From: JAVVHH01 sp963835135
GTDB lineage: Bacteria > Pseudomonadota > Alphaproteobacteria > Acetobacterales > Acetobacteraceae
Assembly (NCBI GenBank): GCA_963835135.1
Contig: CAWIEF010000006.1
Location: 186,001-250,000, forward strand
DNA: 64,000 nucleotides
Direction: 5' to 3'
Position numbers and translations under genes: made by a program. The notes under the pieces are model-generated. The model did not search any database, was not told the origin of the DNA, and saw only the letters and a program-made list of their open reading frames with translations. Below are positions 8,864 to 15,883 of the stretch, in pieces. Every line of letters starts with the position of its first letter. The first letter of the stretch is position 1.

Positions 8864-9673
8864 TTGGCCGCGGCGGGGATCGACGGGGCTCGGTTCGAGG
8901 CGCGCCTGATGCTGGAAGCGGCGACCGGGCTCGAGCAGTCCGCGCTGCTGCGCGAACCCGGCCGCGGCGTCGATCCGGCGCCCTACCGCGCCATGGTCGA
9001 GCGCCGTGCGCGGCGGGAGCCGCTGGCGTATATCCTGGGCTGGCAGGAGTTTTGGAGCCTGCGCTTCGCGGTCTCGCCGGCGACGCTGATCCCACGCGCC
9101 GATAGCGAGACGCTGATCGAGGCCGCCCTTGCGGCTCGTCCAGCGGGAGTGCGCCGCATCTTGGACCTCGGGACCGGGACCGGCTGCCTGCTGCTTGCCG
9201 CGTTGTCGGAGTTCGGCGGGGCGTGGGGCGTCGGCGTCGATCGCGAACCGGCGGCGGCCGCGCTCGCATGGCGGAACGCGACGGACCTGCGGCTGGCGGG
9301 GCGCTGCGCGATGCTCTGTGCCGATTGGGCGGCGCCGCTCCGGGGGCGGTTCGACCTCGTGCTGAGCAATCCTCCCTATATAGAGTCCGAGACGATGACC
9401 GGGTTGATGCCGGAGGTCGCGCGGTTCGAACCCCGGCGCGCGCTCGATGGCGGGGCTGACGGGCTCGCGGCGTACCGGGCGATCGTCGGCCAGCTGCCGG
9501 CGCTGCTGGCGCCAGATGGCGTCGCGATCCTGGAGCTAGGCCTCGGCCAACGCGCGGCGGTGTGTGCGCTGGCGAGGGCGGCTGGCTTTGAGCGGGTCGG
9601 ATCGAGGCGCGACTTGGCCGGGGTCGAGCGGGCGCTGGTCATCGAGGCAGGTGCAGCGGGGCCCTTGGCATAG
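8864..9673 (+). CDS. prmC: Release factor glutamine N5-methyltransferase PrmC
   Basis: PrmC methylates the glutamine of the GGQ motif of release factors. The sequence shows the N-terminal helical domain, the AdoMet motif I ILDLGTGTGCLLLAALSEF and the catalytic NPPY at residues 169-172 in LVLSNPPYIESE. The start is uncertain. The frame is open back to the prfA stop at 8816-8818, but the only usual start codon is the TTG at 8864, with GAGGG at 8849-8853 at good spacing. This gives 269 residues and removes part of the first helix seen in homologues; the upstream in-frame residues (SVRIALAEGAAT) look homologous, so a rarer upstream start such as CTG 8843 is possible. Confidence 0.93.
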   Translation: MAAAGIDGARFEARLMLEAATGLEQSALLREPGRGVDPAPYRAMVERRARREPLAYILGWQEFWSLRFAVSPATLIPRADSETLIEAALAARPAGVRRILDLGTGTGCLLLAALSEFGGAWGVGVDREPAAAALAWRNATDLRLAGRCAMLCADWAAPLRGRFDLVLSNPPYIESETMTGLMPEVARFEPRRALDGGADGLAAYRAIVGQLPALLAPDGVAILELGLGQRAAVCALARAAGFERVGSRRDLAGVERALVIEAGAAGPLA

Positions 9674-9843
9674 GGCGACGAAACGGTTATTTAGGCGTGC
9701 GATCCATTGGGATCGACGCGGCGGATGACGCCGGCCGGTGTTGTGTCGGCCGCGACGTCCGCCACCCACAGCTACAGCCTCCTTCGTGCCTTCGTCGACG
9801 ACGGGCATGGTATGGCCTTGGTAGCCGTTTAAGGACACCCTTT

Positions 9844-10329
9844 GTGGCAATGAATATGAAGCGGATGCGGGGCCGCAACCACCGCGGCGGGAGTGGCGGC
9901 GGCGGGGGCGGGCCGGTTCGGCATCAAAGCGGCAACGTTCCCCTCAACCGCAACCACGTCTTCGACAGCAGCGGTCCGGACCTTCGCGTGCGCGGCACGT
10001 CGCAGCAGCTGTTCGAGAAGTATCTGCAACTCGGGCGCGACGCCACGAGTAGCGGGGACCGGGTCATGGCGGAGAGCTATTTCCAGCACGCCGAGCACTA
10101 TTTCCGGATCCTCAACGCGATGAACCAAGCTGCGGCGCAGCAGCAGGGCGGCGCACCGCAGGGCCAGCCGAACCAAGGCTACGGTCGGCGGAACGACTCC
10201 TCTCCGGACGCCAACAACGATGGCAGCGACGAGCAGGACGACGAGCCGGCCGGCATGGGCGACCAGCCCGGCGGCGACCCGTCGCGTGAGCGCGACATCC
10301 CGATCGCAGCGGCCCCGCCCGAAGGCTAA
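9844..10329 (+). CDS. DUF4167 domain-containing protein
   Basis: A 161-residue protein. A basic Gly-rich N-terminus (MKRMRGRNHRGG and a run of glycines) is followed by the conserved DUF4167 segment, with NRNHVFDSSGPDLRVRG, QQLFEKYLQLGRDA and SYFQHAEHYFRILNA, and then a low-complexity acidic tail rich in Gln, Asn and Asp. DUF4167 proteins are widespread in Alphaproteobacteria and commonly lie just after prmC, as here; the RNA- or nucleic-acid-binding look of the N-terminus is only suggestive. The start is taken as GTG 9844, eight bases after AAGGA; ATG 9850, two codons later, is an alternative. Confidence 0.82.
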   Translation: MAMNMKRMRGRNHRGGSGGGGGGPVRHQSGNVPLNRNHVFDSSGPDLRVRGTSQQLFEKYLQLGRDATSSGDRVMAESYFQHAEHYFRILNAMNQAAAQQQGGAPQGQPNQGYGRRNDSSPDANNDGSDEQDDEPAGMGDQPGGDPSRERDIPIAAAPPEG

Positions 10330-11106
10330 TTACAGGGCGAGGCTCGGCAGCGCCTCGAACGCGGGCTTGGCGAAAAGATAGCCCTGAACGAGGGTGACGC
10401 CGAGCTCGCGCAGAACGGTGAGTTCGGCCTCGGTCTCGACGCCCTCCGCCACCACGTCCAGCCGGAGCTCGGCCGCCATCCGGATGACCGCACCGATGAT
10501 GATCTGACGCGGGATGTCGTGATCGACGCCGCGGATGACCTCCATGTCGAGCTTGATCACGTCCGGTTGGAAGCGTGCGAGCAGTCCGAGCCCGGCGAAC
10601 CCGGCTCCGAAATCGTCGATGGCGATGCGCAGGTGGTTGCGCCGATACACGTCGAAGATCTGGCCCAGCAGCTTGACGTCGACGATGGGCTCGTTCTCGG
10701 TCAGCTCGAGCACGATCCGGTCGGGCGAGATCCCGGTCTTCTGAGCAGCAGCCAAAGTGGCACGGACGCACGCTTCGGGCCGGTACATCGCGCCGGGAAT
10801 GAAGTTGATGGACAGCTTGGCGCCGGTCTCCACGATGCCCAGGCGGGCGGCGAGTTCGATGGCGGTCACCCGGCATGTCTGGTCGAACGCATAGCGGTTG
10901 ACCGGATTGACCTGCTTGAGAACACTTGGCGCAGGTTCGCCACCGGGGCCGCGCACGAGCGCTTCGTAGGCATAGATCCGCCGGCGAGCGATATCCACGA
11001 CGGGCTGAAAGGCCATCGAGAAGGCGAATGGCGGGGTGATACCGTCCGCACAGTTTCCACAACTTTTTGGCCAAGTAGTCGATTGGCTGTCCATTAGTCG
11101 AGACAC
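10330..11106 (-). CDS. EAL-domain c-di-GMP phosphodiesterase
   Basis: A single-domain, apparently cytosolic 258-residue EAL protein predicted to hydrolyse cyclic di-GMP. Catalytic residues expected for an active enzyme are present: E48-A49-L50, N101 (SINFIPG), E134 (LELTE), D164-D165 (IDDFGAGFAG), K185 (VIKLD), E221 (AEGVE) and Q241 (VQGY). No GGDEF, PAS or membrane segment is attached. A short N-terminal stretch carries CxxC (C16, C19) before the EAL fold. The start is GTG 11106 or ATG 11094, four codons later. It follows the Nudix gene on the same strand by 51 bases. A c-di-GMP-controlled Pel locus lies about 9 kb away, a plausible but unproven target. Confidence 0.92.
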   Translation of the reverse strand: MSRLMDSQSTTWPKSCGNCADGITPPFAFSMAFQPVVDIARRRIYAYEALVRGPGGEPAPSVLKQVNPVNRYAFDQTCRVTAIELAARLGIVETGAKLSINFIPGAMYRPEACVRATLAAAQKTGISPDRIVLELTENEPIVDVKLLGQIFDVYRRNHLRIAIDDFGAGFAGLGLLARFQPDVIKLDMEVIRGVDHDIPRQIIIGAVIRMAAELRLDVVAEGVETEAELTVLRELGVTLVQGYLFAKPAFEALPSLAL

Positions 11107-11157
11107 AGTCCTGGTTTGCGATGACCTTAGACTAGCACCGTAAACCCTAACGAAACC

Positions 11158-11961
11158 TCAACGTGACCCTTGCGAAAGCGCCCTCCTCAATGCAGCCGCT
11201 TCGGAGCCCGTGAGCCGCCCCCGCCGGATGAAAAGGTCGATCAGAACCAGGTTCACGTTGAACTTGAAGTCGTCGGTCCGCCGGACCGTGTCGAGCACCT
11301 GGTCCAGCGGCCAGAGCTCGAATGCCTCGACCTCACCGTCGGCCGGCACCGGCGTGAAATCGGACGGCAGTTCGAGATCGAAGCAGTAGAGCGTATCGCG
11401 GCGAAGTCCTTCGTCCCGCTCCATGGCGTAGCCGATACGGCCGACGGGACGTGCGGCGGCCGCCAGAGCGGGCGGCAGGCCGGCCTCCTCGGCCCCTTCC
11501 TTGATGACGGTGTTCGCCACGGTGTCCCCCGACGCGACGCCGCCGGCCACGAGATGATCGAGCTTTCCGGGATCGAGCGGCTTGTCGCGGGAGCGCCGGG
11601 CCACCCAGAGTCGATCGCCCACGAGGCCGTTCAGATGGACGCCGACGGCGCCGATGCCGAACTTCGGCAGAGCGCCCCGATCGATCTGGCCCAGAACCGG
11701 GCTGTCCGGATCGGCGCGGACGTCGAACGCCTCGTCGCGCCAGCGGAACAGGCCACGATCGGCCAGAGCGCGGGTGATGGGCTGGATCTGATCGGAGCGG
11801 AGATTCAGGCCGGCGGCGTCGCGCCCCGCGCCGAGCTCGGTCGCCGGGTCGGCGATGGCGGGCAGAGCCCAGCCCACACGTTCGCCGTCGACCCAAACCC
11901 GGCAGCGGCTGCCGGGAAGGAGGGCGTTGTTGCACGCTTGGATGTGGCGAATGAGTTCCAT
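11158..11961 (-). CDS. Nudix hydrolase with N-terminal DUF4743 domain
   Basis: A 267-residue protein with the two-part layout of DUF4743/Nudix proteins: an N-terminal domain (about 1-100; VWVDGERVGWALP, FRWRDEAFDVR) and a Nudix fold (about 105-240). The Nudix box lies at residues 140-162 and departs from GX5EX7REUXEEXGU: D146 replaces the first Glu and K154 replaces Arg, while E155, E158, E159 and G161 are kept. The metal-binding acids are therefore present. Eukaryotic and bacterial relatives act on damaged thiamine diphosphate, but the substrate here is not shown. ATG at 11961 starts the domain exactly; the frame stays open far upstream, antisense to the ABC exporter, by base composition only. 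Confidence 0.88.
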   Translation of the reverse strand: MELIRHIQACNNALLPGSRCRVWVDGERVGWALPAIADPATELGAGRDAAGLNLRSDQIQPITRALADRGLFRWRDEAFDVRADPDSPVLGQIDRGALPKFGIGAVGVHLNGLVGDRLWVARRSRDKPLDPGKLDHLVAGGVASGDTVANTVIKEGAEEAGLPPALAAAARPVGRIGYAMERDEGLRRDTLYCFDLELPSDFTPVPADGEVEAFELWPLDQVLDTVRRTDDFKFNVNLVLIDLFIRRGRLTGSEAAALRRALSQGSR

Positions 11962-12033
11962 CTCAGTGCCGATATAGGATGGATGCAGCCCTGTGACTTC
12001 TCTTGGCCGGGGTGTGCCGCCACATGACTCCGC

Positions 12034-13878
12034 ATGAAGCCTACCGAGTTCCAGCCCGATCCGGTCAACGCGCGCACCGGGTTGCAGACGATCCGCACCC
12101 TGCTGCCGTATCTTTGGCCGTCCGGCGCTCCCGGCGCACGTATGCGGGTGTTGCTCGCGGCAGCCTTCCTCGTCGGCGCCAAGGTGGCGACGGTCTACAT
12201 CCCGCTGGTGTACAGCCACGCCGTCGATGCGCTGGCGCCGAAGGATCACGTGCTCACGGTGCCGTTCGGGCTGATCGGCGCCTACGCGCTGCTGCGGATT
12301 GCCTCGTCCGGGTTCGGTGAGCTGCGCGACGCCGTGTTCGCGTCCGTGCAGCAGAGAACGATCCGCAAGGTCGCGCTGCAAACGTTCGAGCATCTGCACA
12401 AGCTGAGCCTGCGTTTCCACCTCGATCGACAGACCGGGGGCCTCTCGCGGGCAATCGAGCGCGGAACGGCGGGCGTCGAGGCGGTCTTGCGCCTGGCGGT
12501 GTTCAACATACTGCCGACGCTGTTCGAGGTGCTGCTGGTGACCGCCATCCTGTGGCGGATGTTCGATTGGCGGTTCGCCGCCGTCACTTTCGCGGCGGTC
12601 ACGCTCTACATCGCGTTTACGCTGCTGTTCACCAACTGGCGCGTCAAGTTCCGCCGTCTGATGAACGACATGGATAGCGACGCCCAAACCAAGGCGGTCG
12701 ATTCGCTGCTCAATTTCGAGACCGTCAAATATTTCGGTAACGAGGCGCATGAGGCGGCTCGCTTCGACGGCGCCCGAGCGCGCTACGAGCGGGCGGCCGT
12801 GCGCAGCCAGGTGACGCTCAACATGCTGAACCTCGGGCAAGCGCTGATCATCTCGCTGGGGCTGGCTCTGGTCATGTTGATGGCGGCTTCCGGCGTGCAG
12901 GATGGCACGATGACGGTTGGGCAGTTCGTGCTGGTCAACACCTATCTGATGCAACTCTATCAGCCGCTGAACCTGCTCGGCTTCGTCTACCGCGAGATCA
13001 AGCAGGGTCTCGTCGACATGGAGTCGATGTTCCGGCTGATGTCGGTGCACCAAGAGGTGGCGGACCGGCCCGGCGCTACGGCGCTGGCGGCGCAGCATGC
13101 GGCAGGAACGTTGGCGTTCCGGGACGTGCACTTCGGCTACAATGCCAATCGCGACATCCTGAAAGGGGTCAGCTTCACGGTGCCGGCCGGGTCGAAGCTG
13201 GCGATCGTGGGGCCGACCGGGGCGGGCAAGAGCACGATCTCCCGCTTGCTGTTCCGGTTCTACGACGTGTCGGCCGGATCGGTGGAGATCGACGGCATCG
13301 ACGTGCGCAACCTGACGCAATCGAGCCTGCGCGCCGCGATCGGGGTGGTGCCGCAGGACACGGTGCTGTTCAACGATACGATCGGCTACAACATCGCCTA
13401 CGGCAAGCCCGGCGCCACCACGGCCGAGGTCGAGCGGGCTGCCCGATTGGCGCAAGTGCACGGCTTCATCGAAAGCCTGCCGGACGGCTACGCGACCCGG
13501 GTCGGCGAGCGCGGACTGAAGCTGTCGGGCGGCGAGAAGCAGCGCGTGGCGATCGCGCGCACGATCCTGAAAGATCCCCGCATCCTCATCCTGGACGAGG
13601 CAACCAGCGCGCTGGACAGCCGGACCGAGCGCGAGATCGACGCCGCGCTGCGGCTGGTCTCGGCGGATCGTACCACCCTGGTGATCGCACATAGGCTGTC
13701 GACGGTGGTGGACGCCGACGAGATCATCGTGTTGCAGGACGGGCAGGTGGCCGAGCGGGGTACGCATGCACATCTGCTTGCCGAGGACGGCCTCTATGCG
13801 CGGATGTGGGCGTTGCAGGCTTCCGAGCAGCACGAGCTGGCCGCAGATGGCGTCCGAGAAGAGGAGAGCGTGACGTGA
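12034..13878 (+). CDS. Atm1/HMT1-type ABC exporter (fused permease-ATPase)
   Basis: A 614-residue half-transporter. The N-terminal ABC type I exporter domain has about six transmembrane helices (residues 35-330) and the ATPase domain follows (about 365-595), with Walker A GPTGAGKST, signature LSGGEKQRVAIART, Walker B ILILDEATSALD and the switch histidine in VIAHRLST. FETVKYFGNEAHEAARF and VPQDTVLFNDTIGYNIAYGKPGA are typical of the Atm1 group, which exports glutathione-linked persulfides or metal conjugates. The enzyme would work as a homodimer in the inner membrane. It is divergent from the Nudix gene across 72 bases and coupled by a four-base overlap to the next small gene. Confidence 0.94.
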   Translation: MKPTEFQPDPVNARTGLQTIRTLLPYLWPSGAPGARMRVLLAAAFLVGAKVATVYIPLVYSHAVDALAPKDHVLTVPFGLIGAYALLRIASSGFGELRDAVFASVQQRTIRKVALQTFEHLHKLSLRFHLDRQTGGLSRAIERGTAGVEAVLRLAVFNILPTLFEVLLVTAILWRMFDWRFAAVTFAAVTLYIAFTLLFTNWRVKFRRLMNDMDSDAQTKAVDSLLNFETVKYFGNEAHEAARFDGARARYERAAVRSQVTLNMLNLGQALIISLGLALVMLMAASGVQDGTMTVGQFVLVNTYLMQLYQPLNLLGFVYREIKQGLVDMESMFRLMSVHQEVADRPGATALAAQHAAGTLAFRDVHFGYNANRDILKGVSFTVPAGSKLAIVGPTGAGKSTISRLLFRFYDVSAGSVEIDGIDVRNLTQSSLRAAIGVVPQDTVLFNDTIGYNIAYGKPGATTAEVERAARLAQVHGFIESLPDGYATRVGERGLKLSGGEKQRVAIARTILKDPRILILDEATSALDSRTEREIDAALRLVSADRTTLVIAHRLSTVVDADEIIVLQDGQVAERGTHAHLLAEDGLYARMWALQASEQHELAADGVREEESVT

Positions 13879-14111
13879 CTGAGGACCTTCCGTCCGACCT
13901 GAGCCACTCGGGTGCGATCGTGGACAAGGCGATCGAATACATGCTGGGGCAGAATCTGGACTCGGTCGCGGTTGCCTCGGCGCTGTTGGGCGGTTCGCTC
14001 GGGCTGATGGTGCGGAGCATGGGTGACGACGCGATCGCGCAAGTGTTGAGCAACGCGTTGGAATCGGTGCGCTCGGGCGAGCTGCGCACTGAGATGGGCT
14101 CCCGGGCCTAG
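13875..14111 (+). CDS. Small conserved-looking protein coupled to the Atm1-type exporter
   Basis: I do not recognise this 78-residue protein. It starts at GTG 13875, overlapping the exporter stop by four bases (GTGA), with GAGGAGAG just upstream, so it is probably translated by coupling. It has an acidic N-terminus, an Ala/Gly/Leu-rich middle (about 32-48, VAVASALLGGSLGLMV) that could be a short amphipathic or membrane-touching helix, and a second helix rich in Ala, Leu and Ser. It may help or regulate the exporter, which is inference from position only. A strong GC hairpin spans its stop codon. Confidence 0.6.
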   Translation: MTEDLPSDLSHSGAIVDKAIEYMLGQNLDSVAVASALLGGSLGLMVRSMGDDAIAQVLSNALESVRSGELRTEMGSRA

Positions 14112-14119
14112 GGCCCGGG
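14101..14119 (+). terminator. GC hairpin centred on a stop codon
   Basis: CCCGGGCC (14101-14108) and GGCCCGGG (14112-14119) are exact reverse complements and leave a three-base loop that is the TAG stop of the 78-aa gene. No U-tract follows. It may slow or end transcription from the exporter operon before rpmB, or be a coincidence of GC-rich sequence. Confidence 0.4.
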
Positions 14120-14121
14120 TC

Positions 14122-14150
14122 TTGACGGAGCGGGGCTCGGCAGGCATAGA
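14122..14150 (+). promoter_or_regulatory. Possible rpmB promoter
   Basis: TTGACG at 14122-14127 is followed after 17 bases by CATAGA at 14145-14150, about 60 bases before the rpmB ATG. The -35 box is good and the -10 box is poor (three of six), so this is a weak call, supported mainly by its place right after a hairpin and before a highly expressed gene. Confidence 0.3.
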
Positions 14151-14209
14151 GCGCGCCTGAGTTGTGCCGGGCCCGGTTCCCGGCGTTTGCCTTTCGAGAG
14201 GTTTGTTTC

Positions 14210-14518
14210 ATGTCCCGTCGCTGCCAGTTCACCGGCAAGGGCGTTCAGTCTGGCAACAACGTCAGCCACGCGAACAACAAGACCCGCCGCCGCTTCCTGC
14301 CCAACATGCAGCAGACCTCGCTGATGTCCGACATCCTGGGCACGCCGATCCGGCTGCGGCTGACGACGCACGCGATCCGCACGATCGAGCACAACGGCGG
14401 TCTCGACGCGTTTCTCCTCACGACCGCGAACCGCGATCTGCCGGAAGCGGCACAGGTGCTTAAGCGCCGAATCCAGCGCTCCAAGATCAAGCGCGACGCG
14501 GCGCCCGCGATAGCCTGA
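14210..14518 (+). CDS. rpmB: 50S ribosomal protein L28
   Basis: bL28 is a small basic protein of the large ribosomal subunit. The 102 residues begin MSRRCQFTGKGVQSGNNVSH and continue with NNKTRRRFLPNMQQ and LRLTTHAIRTIEHNGGLDAFL, the usual alphaproteobacterial form with a C-terminal extension. The ATG at 14210 is chosen over an upstream in-frame start because it gives the conserved family N-terminus. The lone cysteine in the CQFTGK segment is not part of a zinc knuckle. It is transcribed alone or together with the hydrolase that follows 10 bases later. Confidence 0.97.
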   Translation: MSRRCQFTGKGVQSGNNVSHANNKTRRRFLPNMQQTSLMSDILGTPIRLRLTTHAIRTIEHNGGLDAFLLTTANRDLPEAAQVLKRRIQRSKIKRDAAPAIA

Positions 14519-14528
14519 TCCGCTGCGG

Positions 14529-15407
14529 ATGCGGCGCGTCGGCGTTGCCGACGGGCGCGCGGTCGCAGTCCAGGCCTTTGGCGACCCGAACGGGCCGCCG
14601 GTCATCTACTGCCACGGTTGGCCGGCCTGCCGGCTCGAAGCCGGGCTGATCCCGGGCCTGGAAGTCCGGTTGATCGCCTTGGATCGGCCCGGCTATGGCG
14701 GCTCGGATGCGCAGCCGGGTCGCCGGCTATGCGACTGGCCGTGTGACGTAGCTGCCGTCGCCGATGCACTCGGCCTCGGCCGATTTCATCTGATCGGGGT
14801 ATCCGGGGGCGGGCCGTTCGCGGCGGCCGTGGCGAGGGCATTGCCGGAGCGCGTGCGCGGTTTGGCGCTGGTCAACGCGGTGCCGCCGCCGACGACGCCG
14901 GGGCTCGCCGGGTCGGGCGTTGCGGCACTGTTCCAACTGGGCCGCCGTCCGCAACGGGCAGGGCGGATGCTGTCGGCGGCGCGGGCCTTGCTGCGGTTCC
15001 GGCTGCTGACGCCGGGTCGGATCATAGGCTCCGGGCTGCCTGAGGCAGACCGTGCGTGTCTGACCCGGCCGACACTTGCGGCGATCGGCCGGGTGTGGCG
15101 CGAGGCGCTGGCGCCCGGCGTCGCAGGCGCGCTATCGGATGCAACGATCCTTGCGGCGCCTTGGTGCGTCGATCTGGGCGACATCCGGGTGCCTACCACC
15201 GTCTGGGCTGGCGCAGCGGACAGCATGGTTCCAGCACGGGCGGCAACCGCCTATGCGGCGATTCCGGGGGCGGCCGTGCGGGTGGTGGCGGACGAGGGCC
15301 ACTACTCGTTGCCGCTGCTGCATGCGAACCGAATCCTGCGCGCGCTCGTGGGCGGAGGGGACGAGAGGAGCTCGCCATCGCCGGACGCTGCGACCTGCTT
15401 GACGTAG
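14529..15407 (+). CDS. Alpha/beta-fold hydrolase
   Basis: A 292-residue alpha/beta hydrolase of unknown substrate. It shows the oxyanion segment CHGWP, strand-turn LDRPGYGGSD, the nucleophile elbow GVSGGG, an acid in AGAADSMVP and the catalytic histidine in DEGHYSLP. These make an esterase/lipase-like activity likely. The last 35 residues or so (from 15302) lie over the 3' end of the opposite-strand acetyltransferase gene. The core fold appears complete by about residue 275, so the final tail may be non-essential. The start at 14529 has no striking ribosome-binding site; it lies 10 bases after rpmB. Confidence 0.85.
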   Translation: MRRVGVADGRAVAVQAFGDPNGPPVIYCHGWPACRLEAGLIPGLEVRLIALDRPGYGGSDAQPGRRLCDWPCDVAAVADALGLGRFHLIGVSGGGPFAAAVARALPERVRGLALVNAVPPPTTPGLAGSGVAALFQLGRRPQRAGRMLSAARALLRFRLLTPGRIIGSGLPEADRACLTRPTLAAIGRVWREALAPGVAGALSDATILAAPWCVDLGDIRVPTTVWAGAADSMVPARAATAYAAIPGAAVRVVADEGHYSLPLLHANRILRALVGGGDERSSPSPDAATCLT

Positions 15408-15883
15408 CGATACTCGATCGTGCCAGCCATGTCGCCAAGTGCCCGGGTGGTCGGGTCCCTGTGGTATCCGTGCTTCTCGTAAAAGCGGTGGGCGCGAGCA
15501 AAGCGGGTGTCGGTCCACAGCGTCAGCGTGCGCGCGCCCGCGGCGATGGCGTGTGCCTCTGCCGTTTGCAGGAGCGCCGGGCCCAGACCGGAGCCGTGCC
15601 GATCCGGATGGACATACACGCGGCAGATCTCCCACTCGGTGGCAGCGACGGGACGCGACGCGACCATGCCTGCGCCGTCCTCGGCGATCCACAAGGCGCC
15701 GCCCTGCGCCGCGTAATAGGACGCGAGTGCCCGAAGTTCCGGCGCCTCGCCGTCCACGTCCAGTGGGCAGTTCGGATAGTCGGCCCAGCAGCGGCCGATG
15801 AGGGCGATGAACCGCGGCGCGTCGTCGTCGCGGCCGGCCCGGATTAGCGCAGGCTTTCGCAAAAGCTCACGATGCGGGCGCAT
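15302..15883 (-). CDS. GNAT-family N-acetyltransferase
   Basis: A 193-residue GNAT enzyme that would move an acetyl group from acetyl-CoA to an unknown amine. The acetyl-CoA loop is seen in EICRVYVHPDRHGSGLGPALLQTAEAHA (Q/R-x-x-G-x-G/A-like RHGSGLG), followed by LTLWTDTRFARAHRFYEKHGY and a final strand IEYRYVKQV. The ATG at 15883 lies 40 bases inside the preceding aminotransferase gene; a TTG at 15862, which trims seven residues, is an alternative. The last 30 residues after the fold overlap the alpha/beta hydrolase gene on the other strand by 106 bases. Confidence 0.85.
   Translation of the reverse strand: MRPHRELLRKPALIRAGRDDDAPRFIALIGRCWADYPNCPLDVDGEAPELRALASYYAAQGGALWIAEDGAGMVASRPVAATEWEICRVYVHPDRHGSGLGPALLQTAEAHAIAAGARTLTLWTDTRFARAHRFYEKHGYHRDPTTRALGDMAGTIEYRYVKQVAASGDGELLSSPPPTSARRIRFACSSGNE

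Noticed and set aside
9674..9843. Regulatory RNA in the 170-base gap before the DUF4167 gene
   Set aside because: Only a GATCC-ATTG-GGATC hairpin is visible; no known riboswitch motif or convincing promoter was found.
11962..14238. Very long open frame (about 760 codons beyond the Nudix start) on the minus strand, antisense to the Atm1-type exporter
   Set aside because: It is in frame with the Nudix gene but has no family features, is rich in Arg/His/Gln as expected of GC-rich antisense frames, and the exporter on the plus strand is clearly real.
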